The notes under the pieces: generated by a model
The model's database searches: none
What the model saw: only the letters and a program-made list of their open reading frames with translations
Told to the model about the DNA's origin: nothing
DNA from: JALHVH01 sp964585685
Lineage (GTDB): Bacteria; Acidobacteriota; Aminicenantia; Aminicenantales; Saccharicenantaceae
Reading direction: 5' to 3'
NCBI GenBank assembly: GCA_964585685.1
Contig: CAZPEP010000052.1
Coordinates: forward strand, 48,474 to 112,473
DNA length: 64,000 nucleotides
Made by a program: the position numbers and the translations under genes
Shown here: positions 26,945 through 36,224 of the stretch, piece by piece
Layout: the number at the start of each line of letters is the position of its first letter
Numbering within the stretch: the first letter of the stretch is position 1

Positions 26945-27901
26945 ATGCAGAGAACGTCAGACTTTTATAGCCTGGAAAAGCCCGTCGTCGAACTCAAGGA
27001 GCAGATCGATGCGCTCCAGGAGAGCGACGATCCGACGAGAAAGGAGCGGATCGCCGCCCTGCGCCTCGAGATCGAACAAGAGTGGGCGAAGATCGCCCCG
27101 GAGCTGACGGCCGTCCACGTCGTCCAACTCGCCCGACACCCCAAACGGCCCTATTCCCTGGACTATTTCGCCAACCTCTTCACGGATTTCATGGAAATGC
27201 ACGGGGACCGGCGGTTCGGGGATGACCCAGCCGTCGTAGCCGGCCTGGCTTTCTACAAGGGCCGGACCGTCGCCCTCATCGGCCATCAGAAGGGGCGTAC
27301 CACTCGGGCCCGCATAGGACGGAACTTCGGCCAGCCCAACCCGGAAGGCTACCGCAAGGCCCTGCGCGTCATGCAGATGGCCGAGAAGCATGGCTTCCCC
27401 GTCATCACCTTCATCGATACGCCGGGGGCCTATCCGGGCATCGGCGCGGAGGAGCGGGGCCAGGCCGAGGCCATCGCCAACAACCTCAAGGTCATCGCCA
27501 GGCTCCGGACCCCCATCGTCAACGTCGTCATCGGGGAGGGAGGGAGCGGCGGAGGGCTGGGCATCGGCTTCGGCGACGCTCTGCTCATTCTCGAGCACGG
27601 ATTCTACTCGGTTATCTCTCCCGAGGGGTGCGCGGCCATCCTCTGGAAGGACCAGAGCATGGCCGAACAGGCCGCCGAGAACCTTGGCCTGCGGGCCGGG
27701 AAGCTACTCGAGCTGGGCATCGTCGACAAGATCATCCCCGAGCCGCCGGGCGGGGCCCACATCGACCCCGAGCAGGCGTACCGGAACCTGGACAAAATCC
27801 TTGCACCGACCCTCAAAAAGTTCGAGGCCAAGCCGGTCGAAGAGCTCCTCGAGGAGCGCTACCGGAAGGTCCGGAAGCTGGGAGTCTTCGTCGAGAAATG
27901 A
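26945..27901 (+). CDS. accA: Acetyl-CoA carboxylase carboxyltransferase subunit alpha
   Basis: A 318-residue crotonase-fold subunit that transfers CO2 from carboxybiotin to acetyl-CoA, giving malonyl-CoA for fatty-acid synthesis. The family blocks HGDRRFGDDPAVVAGLAF, GHQKGR, TFIDTPGAYPGIGAEERGQ and GEGGSGGGLGIG are intact, and the length is normal. The partner accD is not in the window. Its stop overlaps the hisS start (ATGA). Confidence 0.97.
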   Translation: MQRTSDFYSLEKPVVELKEQIDALQESDDPTRKERIAALRLEIEQEWAKIAPELTAVHVVQLARHPKRPYSLDYFANLFTDFMEMHGDRRFGDDPAVVAGLAFYKGRTVALIGHQKGRTTRARIGRNFGQPNPEGYRKALRVMQMAEKHGFPVITFIDTPGAYPGIGAEERGQAEAIANNLKVIARLRTPIVNVVIGEGGSGGGLGIGFGDALLILEHGFYSVISPEGCAAILWKDQSMAEQAAENLGLRAGKLLELGIVDKIIPEPPGGAHIDPEQAYRNLDKILAPTLKKFEAKPVEELLEERYRKVRKLGVFVEK

Positions 27902-29166
27902 GCGAAGAGGCCCCGGCAAAGAAGGATCTCGCCGCCGTCAAGGGAACCCACGACATTCTCCCGGTTGAGGCCGTTGTCTGGCAGGCCGCCGAGGCTGCCG
28001 TCCGCGGAACCTTCGAGCTCTACGGCTACCGCGAGCTCCGGGCCCCGGTGCTCGAACACACCGAACTCTTCGAAAAAGGAACCGGGGCGACCTCGGACGT
28101 CGTCGTCAAGGAAATGTACACCTTCGTTGACAAGGGCGGCCGGTCGGTCACCCTGCGCCCCGAATACACGCCCTCCGTCGCCCGGGTCATCATCGAACAC
28201 CGGCTCGACCTCCAGCCCTCTCCCCTGCGCTTCTACTTCATGGGACCGATGTTCCGCTACGACAAGCCCCAGAAGGGCCGTTACCGACAGTTCCACCAGA
28301 TCGACATCGAGGTCTTCGGCGAGAAGGGGCCGGCCATCGACGCCGAGATCGTCGAGATGGCCCATGCCCTGCTCGCCCGGCTCAGCGTCGGGGAAACGAG
28401 GACGCTCGTCAATTCCGTCGGCTGCCGGGCCTGCCGGCCCGGGTACCACACGCTCCTGCGGGACGCGGCAGAAGCGAAGCGCGTCTCGCTCTGCCCCGAT
28501 TGCCAAAGGAAGATCGAAGCGAATCCGCTCCGCATCTTCGACTGCAAGCTCGAGGTCTGCCGGGAGGCGGCGGCCTCCTTCCCGAGGATCGCCGATCACC
28601 TCTGCGCGGAATGCCGCGATCACTTCCTCGGCTTCCGCGCCTGCCTGGACCTCTACGGGATCCCCTACGAGGTCGACCCCATGCTGGTCCGGGGCCTGGA
28701 TTACTACACCAAGACCGCCTTCGAGATCGTCACGACGGATCTCGGGGCCCAGAACGCCATCTGCGGCGGCGGACGGTACGACGACATGATGAAGGAATTC
28801 GGCGGCCCGGACCTCTGCGCCATCGGGTTCGCCATGGGGATGGAGAGGCTCCTGGCCGTGGCCGACATCGCCGTGGACCGCGGAAAGTTCCTGTATATCG
28901 CCCATCTGGGCGACGAAGCCCGGAAGGCCGCGATGACCTTGGCCCGGCAATTCCGCCGGGCCGGGATCGAATGCCTCCTTGAGTTCAAGGACCGCGGGCT
29001 CAAGGCCCATCTCGGGCGGGCCAGCAAGCTCGAGGCCTCCTGGGTCCTGATCGTCGGGGACGACGAGCTCCGGGCCGGCCGGTTCCCTCTCAAAGAGATG
29101 GTCTCCGGGCATCAGACAGTCGGGACGCCGGAGGAATTGATCAAAGCGGTCCGGGGCGACGCCTGA
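27898..29166 (+). CDS. hisS: Histidyl-tRNA synthetase
   Basis: A 422-residue class II enzyme that charges tRNA-His. The start at 27898 lies in an ATGA overlap with accA; longer in-frame starts inside accA were rejected. The class II motif 2 region is MFRYDKPQKGRYRQFHQIDIE. The histidine-binding LVRGLDYYTKTAFEI and motif 3 GFAMGMERLL are also present. A zinc-ribbon-like Cys set (CRACRPG, CPDC, CAEC) sits in the insertion domain. The C-terminal anticodon-binding domain ends near residue 420. Confidence 0.97.
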   Translation: MSEEAPAKKDLAAVKGTHDILPVEAVVWQAAEAAVRGTFELYGYRELRAPVLEHTELFEKGTGATSDVVVKEMYTFVDKGGRSVTLRPEYTPSVARVIIEHRLDLQPSPLRFYFMGPMFRYDKPQKGRYRQFHQIDIEVFGEKGPAIDAEIVEMAHALLARLSVGETRTLVNSVGCRACRPGYHTLLRDAAEAKRVSLCPDCQRKIEANPLRIFDCKLEVCREAAASFPRIADHLCAECRDHFLGFRACLDLYGIPYEVDPMLVRGLDYYTKTAFEIVTTDLGAQNAICGGGRYDDMMKEFGGPDLCAIGFAMGMERLLAVADIAVDRGKFLYIAHLGDEARKAAMTLARQFRRAGIECLLEFKDRGLKAHLGRASKLEASWVLIVGDDELRAGRFPLKEMVSGHQTVGTPEELIKAVRGDA

Positions 29167-29195
29167 AGCCCGGCCGGCCGCCACGGGGAAGGACC

Positions 29196-30968
29196 ATGAA
29201 CGAAGTCAAGACGCCGATATCGGACTGGAAACGGACAGACTCCTGTGGTGATCTGCGCCCGCCGGACGAAGGACGGGAGGTGACCCTCGCCGGCTGGGTC
29301 CAGCGGGCCCGCGACATGGGGAATCTCCTCTTCATCGATCTCCGCGACCGCCGGGGCGTCGTGCAGATCGTTTTCTCGACCGCCGACCAGGCGCTCCTCG
29401 AGGAGGCCAAGAAGGCCCGGCCGGAATTCGTCATCACGGTCCGGGGGACCGTGCGGAAACGGGACCCGAAGTCCGTGAACGCCCACATGGGGACCGGCGG
29501 GGTCGAGGTCGCGGCCTCGGCGTTCAAGCTCTTGAACGTGTCCAAGGTCCCGCCGTTCGTCATCGCCGACGAGGTCCAGGCCTCCGAGGAACTGCGCTTC
29601 AAGTATCGGTACCTCGACCTCCGGCGGCCGGAGATGCAGCGCAACGTCAAGCTCCGGCACGAGGCCGCCCTCCTCGTCCGGAACTTCATGAGCGCGAACG
29701 GCTTCTTCGAGATCGAAACGCCTTTCCTGGGCAAGTCCACGCCGGAGGGCGCCCGGGATTACCTGGTCCCGAGCCGCATCCACAAGGGGAGGTTCTATGC
29801 CCTGCCCCAGTCCCCCCAGCTCTACAAGCAGATGCTGATGATCTCGGGGTTCGACAAGTATTTCCAGATCGTCCGCTGTTTTCGGGACGAGGACCTCCGG
29901 GCGGAGCGTCAGCCGGAATTCACGCAGATCGACGTGGAAATGAGCTTCATCGACCGCGAGGACGTCTTCAGCCTGGTCGAGAGGCTGATGACGGCCCTGT
30001 TCGCCCTTGTCGGCGAGAAGGTCGAAACGCCCTTCGTCCGGCTTTCCTACAAGGAGAGCCTGGAAAAGTACGGGACCGACAAGCCCGACCTGCGGGCCGG
30101 CCTCGAGATCACGGACCTCACCGAAGCGGCCCACGGCGTCGATTCCGAGATCCTCAGGAAGGTCGTCGGCGAGGGGAGTGCGATCAAGGCCGTCGTCGTC
30201 GACGGCGCGGGGTCGTTCTCCCGGAGCCGGATCGATAAGATCGTCGACAGGGCCAAGGCCCTGGGCGCGCCCGGGCTCTTCTGGATGAAGAAGGCCGGCG
30301 GCACGAAGGCCTCGTTCAAGGCCGACGAGGCCGGCCTCGAATCGCTCTGGAGGGCGTCCGGCGCCGCCGAAGCCGATCTTCTCCTGATGATCGCCGATAA
30401 AGAAATCAAGGCGCTCAAGGCGCTGGGCGAGATCCGTCACGACTTCGTCCTCGAGCGGGCCGAGGGGCGCCGTGATTTCAAGTTCGCCTGGGTGACCGAT
30501 TTCCCGTTGTTCGAGTGGAACGCAGAAGAGGGCCGGAACGTATCTGTCCACCACCCCTTCACGGCGCCGAACGAAGAGGACCTCGAATTCCTTGAGTCCG
30601 ACCCGGCCCGGGTCCGGGCTAAGGCCTACGACATCGTCCTCAACGGCTACGAGATCGGCGGCGGGTCCATCCGGATCCACGACCAGGACCTGCAGGCCCG
30701 GATCTTCAAGGCCATCGGCCTCGGCGAGGCGGAGGCCCGGGACAAGTTCGGCTACTTCCTGGAAGCCCTGAGCTACGGGACGCCGCCCCACGGCGGAATC
30801 GCCTTTGGGTTCGACCGGCTGATCATGCTCCTGGCGGGCGAGGCGTCCATCCGGGAAGTCATCCCCTTCCCCAAGACCACGAGCGCCCTCTGCCTCCTCA
30901 CCGGTTCGCCGTCGACGGTCGACGAGCGCCAGCTCGACGATCTAGGCATCGCCCTCAAGAAGTCCTAA
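29196..30968 (+). CDS. aspS: Aspartyl-tRNA synthetase
   Basis: A 590-residue class IIb enzyme of bacterial type. The N-terminal OB-fold anticodon domain (about residues 15-110) precedes the catalytic core with FRDEDLRAERQPEFTQIDVE (motif 2). An inserted GAD domain (about 300-410) follows, then GIAFGFDRLIMLL (motif 3). Whether it is discriminating or also charges tRNA-Asn cannot be told here. It is 29 bp past hisS, probably in the same transcript, and is followed by a long-form palindromic element. Confidence 0.97.
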   Translation: MNEVKTPISDWKRTDSCGDLRPPDEGREVTLAGWVQRARDMGNLLFIDLRDRRGVVQIVFSTADQALLEEAKKARPEFVITVRGTVRKRDPKSVNAHMGTGGVEVAASAFKLLNVSKVPPFVIADEVQASEELRFKYRYLDLRRPEMQRNVKLRHEAALLVRNFMSANGFFEIETPFLGKSTPEGARDYLVPSRIHKGRFYALPQSPQLYKQMLMISGFDKYFQIVRCFRDEDLRAERQPEFTQIDVEMSFIDREDVFSLVERLMTALFALVGEKVETPFVRLSYKESLEKYGTDKPDLRAGLEITDLTEAAHGVDSEILRKVVGEGSAIKAVVVDGAGSFSRSRIDKIVDRAKALGAPGLFWMKKAGGTKASFKADEAGLESLWRASGAAEADLLLMIADKEIKALKALGEIRHDFVLERAEGRRDFKFAWVTDFPLFEWNAEEGRNVSVHHPFTAPNEEDLEFLESDPARVRAKAYDIVLNGYEIGGGSIRIHDQDLQARIFKAIGLGEAEARDKFGYFLEALSYGTPPHGGIAFGFDRLIMLLAGEASIREVIPFPKTTSALCLLTGSPSTVDERQLDDLGIALKKS

Positions 30969-30975
30969 AAGGACT

Positions 30976-31152
30976 GGATCGCCGCAAGAAGGACGGAGGG
31001 GATATCTCGGAGGAAGCGGTTTGAGGGTGAGCGGGCACGGTTCCCCGTCCGCAGGACGGGGAGAGCGAAACCGAAACCCGAGCGGATTTGGCACGCTGGG
31101 ACAAATCCGCGTCTTCCGGAGGGATGTCCCCGAGTCCTGAGAAGGCGATTCC
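30976..31152 (+). repeat. Palindromic element family 1, long form (copy A)
   Basis: A 177-bp element with outer arms GGATCGCC and GGCGATTCC. Inside, GAAGGACGGAGGGGATATC pairs imperfectly with GGATGTCCCCGAGTCC. The centre holds two hairpins: CCCCGTCC-GCA-GGACGGGG (31043-31061) and GCGGATTTG-N11-CAAATCCGC (31082-31110). It lies between the convergent ends of aspS and the TPR/thioredoxin-like gene. The second long copy is at 62972. Confidence 0.85.
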
Positions 31153-31163
31153 CTCTCAGGGAT

Positions 31164-32714
31164 TCACTTGACGTCCGCGACGGCGGCGTTCAGGACCTGC
31201 TTCGAGGTCTTTTCCTGGACGAAGAAGACGACCTTGAGCATGTTCCGCGCGAGCTTGTGGTGCCGCTCGGGGAACGTGTAGGACGCTTCTTTTTCGTACC
31301 GGTCGAGGCGCTCGGCAGCGGCCGCCTCGACGGCGGCGAGGTCGATGATATATTTCTTCGCAGCGAGCGCCGACTCGTCCAGTGTGACGAAGTCGCGGAC
31401 CACCATCTTGTGGAATATGATCCCGTTGCCGCCCGCGAACTTCTCCTCGGCCTGGACCAAGGCTAAATTGTAGTCGGCCCCGGGACCGATCTTGTCCGCC
31501 TCGAGCTCGACCTCCACCGAATCGCCCCGGGCCGCCGCCCGGACCTGGACATTAACCGAGGGCTGTTCATAAAGGCGCGCGGCCACTTCGGCCGTAAACT
31601 CGTCGTACTTTTCGCGGGCCATCGCCCTGTCCCCTCCGCCGGCCGACGCCTTCACTCCGTCGAAGAAGGTCATGGGAGTGCTCTGGACACCGTAGTAGAA
31701 GGCCCGTTGCCTCGAGGCGGGGTTGATCATCGGGTCCGGTCTGGGGATGGGAAGATGGTATTCGAGGACGGCAAGGTACTTGAGGCCGTAGGTATCGAGA
31801 AGGCCGTCGAACCCCAGGTCGGCCGCGAGGCAAGGCGGGCATTCGGATCCTGTGAAGAGCTCGGCCAGGACCGTCTTCCCCTTCCAGTCGGCCCCCGGCT
31901 TGACCGGCACCGGGCTGAACGGGAGCTTCTTCTGCCCGGCCTCGAGAGCCGCGTCGAAGCCGCCGAGGCCGCCCTTGAGCTTCCGGTAGAGTTCCCGGGC
32001 GCGGTCCAGGGAATCTTTGTAGTTTTCGACCGCAGCGTTGAAGAAGGCGTCGTAGGCCTCCTTCTCCTTGCCGAACATGAGGTTGACCCGGCCGAGGGCG
32101 TGATAAAAGACCTTGTCCTTCAGCCCGCCGTTCTTTTCGTAGGACAGGAGGGCGTCATGGGCCATCCGGGAACTGTCCTCGTTGACGAACGCCAGGGCTT
32201 CGGCAACATACATGTTAGGGGTGTAGAGCTTGAGGTATTTCATCGGGTCCGGAGGGATGCCAGCGAGGAATTCGGGGGCCTTCGCCAACTTCAACCCCTC
32301 CTGGCAGTAGGCGATGACGGCTTGAGTGACCTTCCTTTTGTCGAACCGGGCAAGGTTCGGATGGTCGAGGATCTCCATGCTCGAGAAATAGTAGGAGAAC
32401 ACTTTCCCGATCCCGACCGCCGTCTCGAACGAGGGCTTCTGGAGCTCGAGGATGGCGTCGACGGAATCGGCGAGCCCGATGCGGGCGCTCCGGAGTGCGT
32501 TGTCCACAAGGTTCAGGAACCTGGCCTGGGGATAGGCCGCCTTGATCCTCTCGAGCTCTTGGACGCGGACGGAGAGGTCCGGGATCCTCATGGCGTTGAC
32601 GAATTCGCGGTATCCCGGCGACCGCTCCTGGCCCTGTTGCCCCGTGGCGAACGAAACGGCCGCGGCCCCCATCAGGATCGCCAGCCCGAGTATCCGCACG
32701 TATCGTTTTCTCAT
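31164..32714 (-). CDS. Exported protein with TPR-like region and thioredoxin-like domain
   Basis: A 516-residue protein from the ATG at 32714 with GGAGGG four bases upstream. A signal peptide (about residues 6-25) is followed by about 240 residues of helical, TPR-like sequence. A thioredoxin-like domain then starts near residue 280 with LAELFTGSECPPCLAADLGFD (CPPC pair) and STPMTFFDGVK as the cis-Pro-like block. This resembles DUF1223-type thioredoxin folds. A C-terminal beta-rich region is unassigned. It may be a periplasmic disulfide-active protein. It is isolated between repeats. Confidence 0.6.
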   Translation of the reverse strand: MRKRYVRILGLAILMGAAAVSFATGQQGQERSPGYREFVNAMRIPDLSVRVQELERIKAAYPQARFLNLVDNALRSARIGLADSVDAILELQKPSFETAVGIGKVFSYYFSSMEILDHPNLARFDKRKVTQAVIAYCQEGLKLAKAPEFLAGIPPDPMKYLKLYTPNMYVAEALAFVNEDSSRMAHDALLSYEKNGGLKDKVFYHALGRVNLMFGKEKEAYDAFFNAAVENYKDSLDRARELYRKLKGGLGGFDAALEAGQKKLPFSPVPVKPGADWKGKTVLAELFTGSECPPCLAADLGFDGLLDTYGLKYLAVLEYHLPIPRPDPMINPASRQRAFYYGVQSTPMTFFDGVKASAGGGDRAMAREKYDEFTAEVAARLYEQPSVNVQVRAAARGDSVEVELEADKIGPGADYNLALVQAEEKFAGGNGIIFHKMVVRDFVTLDESALAAKKYIIDLAAVEAAAAERLDRYEKEASYTFPERHHKLARNMLKVVFFVQEKTSKQVLNAAVADVK

Positions 32715-32776
32715 TCGGCCCTCCGCAGAGGATTCTAACATATTTCATGGCCGCGCGGGATGTTCCGCGCAGGGAT

Positions 32777-32951
32777 CCGCCGGGACTGGTTCCCGGGGTC
32801 GGGGGGCGAAGGGCGCTCCTTCGGTCAAGGGATCGGAAGGCCGCCCTGACGACCCCCGTAGCGGAGGGGGGCCCATCGGCCGCGCCGATGGGGGAACCGC
32901 CGGGACTGGTTCCCGGGGTCGGGGGGCAAAGGGCGACCTTCCGATCCCTCC
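32777..32951. repeat. 39-bp direct repeat plus flanking inverted repeat
   Basis: A 39-bp sequence beginning CCGCCGGGACTGGTTCCCGG occurs at 32777-32815 and 32897-32935 with one difference. Between and beside them, GGGATCGGAAGG (about 32829) is inverted as CCTTCCGATCCC (about 32938). It fills most of the 310-bp gap before the amino acid permease. No gene is visible in it. Confidence 0.75.
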
Positions 32952-33025
32952 TTGCCAAAGGCCCATGGAAGCGTTATCATTGGCCCCTTATCGGCCGGAA
33001 CGCCTGAGAGAACCTGGAGAGATCC

Positions 33026-34417
33026 ATGAACATTTGGGCCGCCAAGACGCCTCAGCAGATTCACGACGCCGCTGAACATACCGAACTCAAGAAGAGCCTC
33101 CGGGCCGTCGACCTGGCCGCCTTGGGCATCGGCTCGGTCGTCGGCACCGGAATCTTCGTCGCCACCGGCCAGGGCTCCCAGCTCGCCGGGCCCGGCATCA
33201 TCCTCTCGTTCATCGTGGCGGCTTTCACCTGCGGCCTTTGCGCCCTGACCTACTCTGAGCTCGCCTGCATGTTCCCCGTCGCCGGCAGCACATATTCCTA
33301 TTCCTATGTTGCGTTCGGCGAAGTCATCGCCTGGATCATCGGCTGGGATCTGATGCTCGAGTACCTGGTCTCGGCGAGCGCCGTCGCCTCGGGATGGTCG
33401 TCGACGTTCATCGGTCTGCTCAAGACAATGGGCATCGATCTGCCCAAGGCCATCACTCTGACCCCGCTCGCAGGCGGGATCGTCGACCTTCCGGCGGTCG
33501 TGATCACGATGCTCATCACCTGGGTCCTGTTCATCGGGATCCGGGAGAGCGCTCGGATCAACAACATCATAGTCCTTATCAAGATCGCCGTTATTCTCCT
33601 TTTCATCTTCCTCGGCGCCTCGCATGTCGACTTCGCGAACTTTAAGCCCTTCGCGCCCTTCGGCTGGAAGGGCATCATGGCCGGGGCCGCGATCATCTTC
33701 TTTGCCTACATCGGCTTCGACGCAGTCTCAACCGCCGCCGAGGAAACGGCCAACCCCAAACGGGATGTCCCCCTGGGCCTGATGCTCTGCCTCGGCGTCG
33801 TCATCGTGCTCTATGTAGCCGTGGCCTTCGTCCTGACCGGGATGGTCCCGTTCAAGCAGATCGACGTCGGCAACGCCCTGCCCGCCGCGCTCTCCCGGAT
33901 AGGCATCCACTGGGGCGGCGCGCTGGTCGCCACGGGGGCCATAGTCGGCATGCTCTCGACTTTGCTCATCACGGTTTACGGTCAGATCCGCATCTTCATG
34001 GTCATGTCCCGCGACGGGCTTCTGCCGAAGGTCTTCTCCCACATCCACCCGGTCCACAAGACCCCCTACCTCTGCACCTGGATCACGGGAGGTTTGACGG
34101 CCGCGATCGCCGGTCTGTTCCCCCTGCCGATGATCATCGACCTCTGCAACATCGGGACCCTGTTCGCCTTCATCCTGGTCTCCGCCGGTGTCATCGTGCT
34201 CCGCAAGACGCGGCCCGAGGTCGAGCGCCGGTTCAGGACGCCGGGCGTGCCGTTCACGCCCCTGCTGACCATAGCCTTCTGCTTATATCTTATGGCCAGT
34301 CTCCAGGGAGTGACCTGGATCCGGTTCGGGATCTGGCTCGCCCTCGGCCTGATCATCTATTTCGCCTACAGCGTCAAGCATAGCAAGCTCCAGCATCTGC
34401 TGGCCCGGAAAAGATAG
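33026..34417 (+). CDS. APC-superfamily amino acid permease (cationic amino acid transporter type)
   Basis: A 463-residue protein with about 12 membrane helices. The N-terminal ELKKSLRAVDLAALGIGSVV and GTGIFVATGQ region is typical of CAT-type amino acid transporters. So are the helix 6 block FFAYIGFDAVSTAAEETANP and the loop MSRDGLLPKVFSHIHPVHKTP. Substrate could be a basic or neutral amino acid. It is a monocistronic gene after a repeat-rich gap. Confidence 0.88.
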   Translation: MNIWAAKTPQQIHDAAEHTELKKSLRAVDLAALGIGSVVGTGIFVATGQGSQLAGPGIILSFIVAAFTCGLCALTYSELACMFPVAGSTYSYSYVAFGEVIAWIIGWDLMLEYLVSASAVASGWSSTFIGLLKTMGIDLPKAITLTPLAGGIVDLPAVVITMLITWVLFIGIRESARINNIIVLIKIAVILLFIFLGASHVDFANFKPFAPFGWKGIMAGAAIIFFAYIGFDAVSTAAEETANPKRDVPLGLMLCLGVVIVLYVAVAFVLTGMVPFKQIDVGNALPAALSRIGIHWGGALVATGAIVGMLSTLLITVYGQIRIFMVMSRDGLLPKVFSHIHPVHKTPYLCTWITGGLTAAIAGLFPLPMIIDLCNIGTLFAFILVSAGVIVLRKTRPEVERRFRTPGVPFTPLLTIAFCLYLMASLQGVTWIRFGIWLALGLIIYFAYSVKHSKLQHLLARKR

Positions 34418-34481
34418 CCCCGAGAGGACGATCGGCCGGCCATCGGCCGCGATCGATCGCGCCGCCCGACGGGAGGTATCG

Positions 34482-36032
34482 ATGCTCGAAGCCGATCATC
34501 CCCTCACGAAAAGCAACGATCTCATCCTGGTTTTGGGATTCGCCCTTGCCGCTCTCGCCTTTCATCTGACCGTCAACGCCTTCGGAGGCTACGGGATCTT
34601 CCGAGATGAATTCTATTACATCGCCTGCAGTAAGCGGCTGGCCGCGGGATATGTCGATCAGCCGCCGCTTGCGATGTTCCTCCTGGCCGCGAGCCGGAAG
34701 TTTTTCGACGTCTCCCAGCTCGGGCTCCGGGTCCTGCCGGCCGCAGCCCACGCCCTCACGATTCTTCTGGCCGGCCTCATCACGCGGAAGCTCGGCGGTC
34801 GGCGCATGGCCGTCACCCTTTCCTGCTTGGCCGTTTTAACGGCCCCGATCATCATCGGCCACACGAACATCTTCCAGATGAACGCCTTCTCCCATCTCTT
34901 CTGGGCCCTGGCGGCCTACCTCCTCGTCCTCATCGTCGAAGGGGGCCGGCCCGGCCTCTGGCTCCTGCTCGGGGTCGTTATGGGCTTGGCCCTCCTCAAT
35001 AAGCTCGATTTCCTCTGGTTCGGGGCCGGGCTGGCCGCGGCGCTCCTGCTGACGGGCCCGAGAAAGCACCTAGCGACTCCCTGGCCGTATGCAGCCGCGG
35101 GAGTCGCGCTCCTCGTCTTCAGCCCGTTCATCATCTGGAATGTCACGCACGGCTTCGCCCACCTCGAGTTCATCCGCAACGCGACGGCAGGCAAATATTC
35201 GAGTCTGACGCGGCTGGCTTTCCTCGCGGGCCAGGCCCTGCTCCTCAACCCCGTCAACATCGCCCTTTGGCTTCCCGGGCTCTATTTCCTGTTCTTCGAC
35301 AGGGACGGGCGGCGATTCCGGATCCTTGGGATCATTTACCTGACGGCCTTCGCCATCCTCGTCGCCAACGGCCACAGCAAGGCGGAGTACCTCGGCCCTG
35401 CTTACGCCATGTTATTCGCCGCCGGGGCTGTCGCCTGGGAGCGCTGGGCTGCGCGCGGGAGACGGAAATGGGCGGTAGCGGGGCTGGCGGCGTCGAGCGT
35501 CCTGACGTCCCTGGTGATCCTGCCCTTCGTCGTGCCGGTCTTCCCCGTCGAAACGTTCATTGAATATTCCGCCGCCCTCGGAGTCAAACCGGCGACCGCC
35601 GAAAATCTGCGGCTCTCGGCACTGCCCCAATTCTATGCCGACATGTTCGGCTGGGAGGGGCTGGCACGGGACGTGTCCACGGTCTATCGAACGCTTCGCG
35701 CGGAGGAGCGATCGGGTGCCGTCGTCTTCGCCGGGAATTACGGCGAAGCCGGGGCGCTCGAGTACTACGCGGAGAAATATCCCCTGCCCAAGGTCATCTC
35801 GACACACAACAGCTATTGGTTTTGGGGGTATCCGAAAGAGCCCCCCGTGACGGTCATCATCCTCGGAGGGAATGTGGAAGACCACAGAAAGGGCGGTGAC
35901 GAGGTATCGCTAGCCGCTGTCCACACCTGCCGCTATTGCATGCCTTATGAGAACGATCTGCCGATTTATGTCTGCCGCGGGCTTCGTGTGTCGCTTCACG
36001 ACGTCTGGAATGAAGAGCGGTCGTTCGACTGA
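34482..36032 (+). CDS. GT39/PMT-type membrane glycosyltransferase
   Basis: A 516-residue protein with about ten membrane helices. The first periplasmic loop has the acidic GGYGIFRDEFYYIACSKR and GYVDQPPLAMFL typical of PMT_2/ArnT-like enzymes, which use polyprenyl-phosphate sugars as donors. A periplasmic C-terminal domain (about residues 385-510) follows. It likely glycosylates lipid A, a protein or a surface glycan; the acceptor is unknown. It converges with the manC end across two palindromic elements. Confidence 0.82.
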   Translation: MLEADHPLTKSNDLILVLGFALAALAFHLTVNAFGGYGIFRDEFYYIACSKRLAAGYVDQPPLAMFLLAASRKFFDVSQLGLRVLPAAAHALTILLAGLITRKLGGRRMAVTLSCLAVLTAPIIIGHTNIFQMNAFSHLFWALAAYLLVLIVEGGRPGLWLLLGVVMGLALLNKLDFLWFGAGLAAALLLTGPRKHLATPWPYAAAGVALLVFSPFIIWNVTHGFAHLEFIRNATAGKYSSLTRLAFLAGQALLLNPVNIALWLPGLYFLFFDRDGRRFRILGIIYLTAFAILVANGHSKAEYLGPAYAMLFAAGAVAWERWAARGRRKWAVAGLAASSVLTSLVILPFVVPVFPVETFIEYSAALGVKPATAENLRLSALPQFYADMFGWEGLARDVSTVYRTLRAEERSGAVVFAGNYGEAGALEYYAEKYPLPKVISTHNSYWFWGYPKEPPVTVIILGGNVEDHRKGGDEVSLAAVHTCRYCMPYENDLPIYVCRGLRVSLHDVWNEERSFD

Positions 36033-36059
36033 GCGATAGCCGCCGCCCAGTCAATAAAA

Positions 36060-36120
36060 GGGGACACAATACCAATTTCCCGTGTCTGCCCGGGGAACTT
36101 GGAAATGAGTATCGTGTCCC
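36060..36120. repeat. Palindromic element family 2 (copy 1)
   Basis: The arms GGGACACAATAC (from 36061) and GTATCGTGTCCC (36109-36120) pair with one mismatch. An inner AATTTCC...GGAAAT pair and a central GCCCGGGGAACTT lie inside. The copy at 62822 is the same element in reverse orientation. It lies 3' of the GT39 gene and 30 bp from a family 1 copy. Confidence 0.8.
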
Positions 36121-36150
36121 TGAATTTCTAATAACGTTAAGAGTTAAGTG

Positions 36151-36204
36151 GGATCGCCGCACGAAGGACGGACGGGATATCCCCGAGTCCTTCGAAGACG
36201 ATCA
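36151..36204 (+). repeat. Palindromic element family 1, short form (copy B)
   Basis: The arms GGATCGCC and GACGATCA (degenerate) enclose GAAGGACGGACGGGATATCC and CCGAGTCCTTC. The central GGGATATCCC is a perfect palindrome. It lies between convergent GT39 and manC ends. Confidence 0.82.
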
Positions 36205-36224
36205 TGCGGGTACGAGACAAAACC

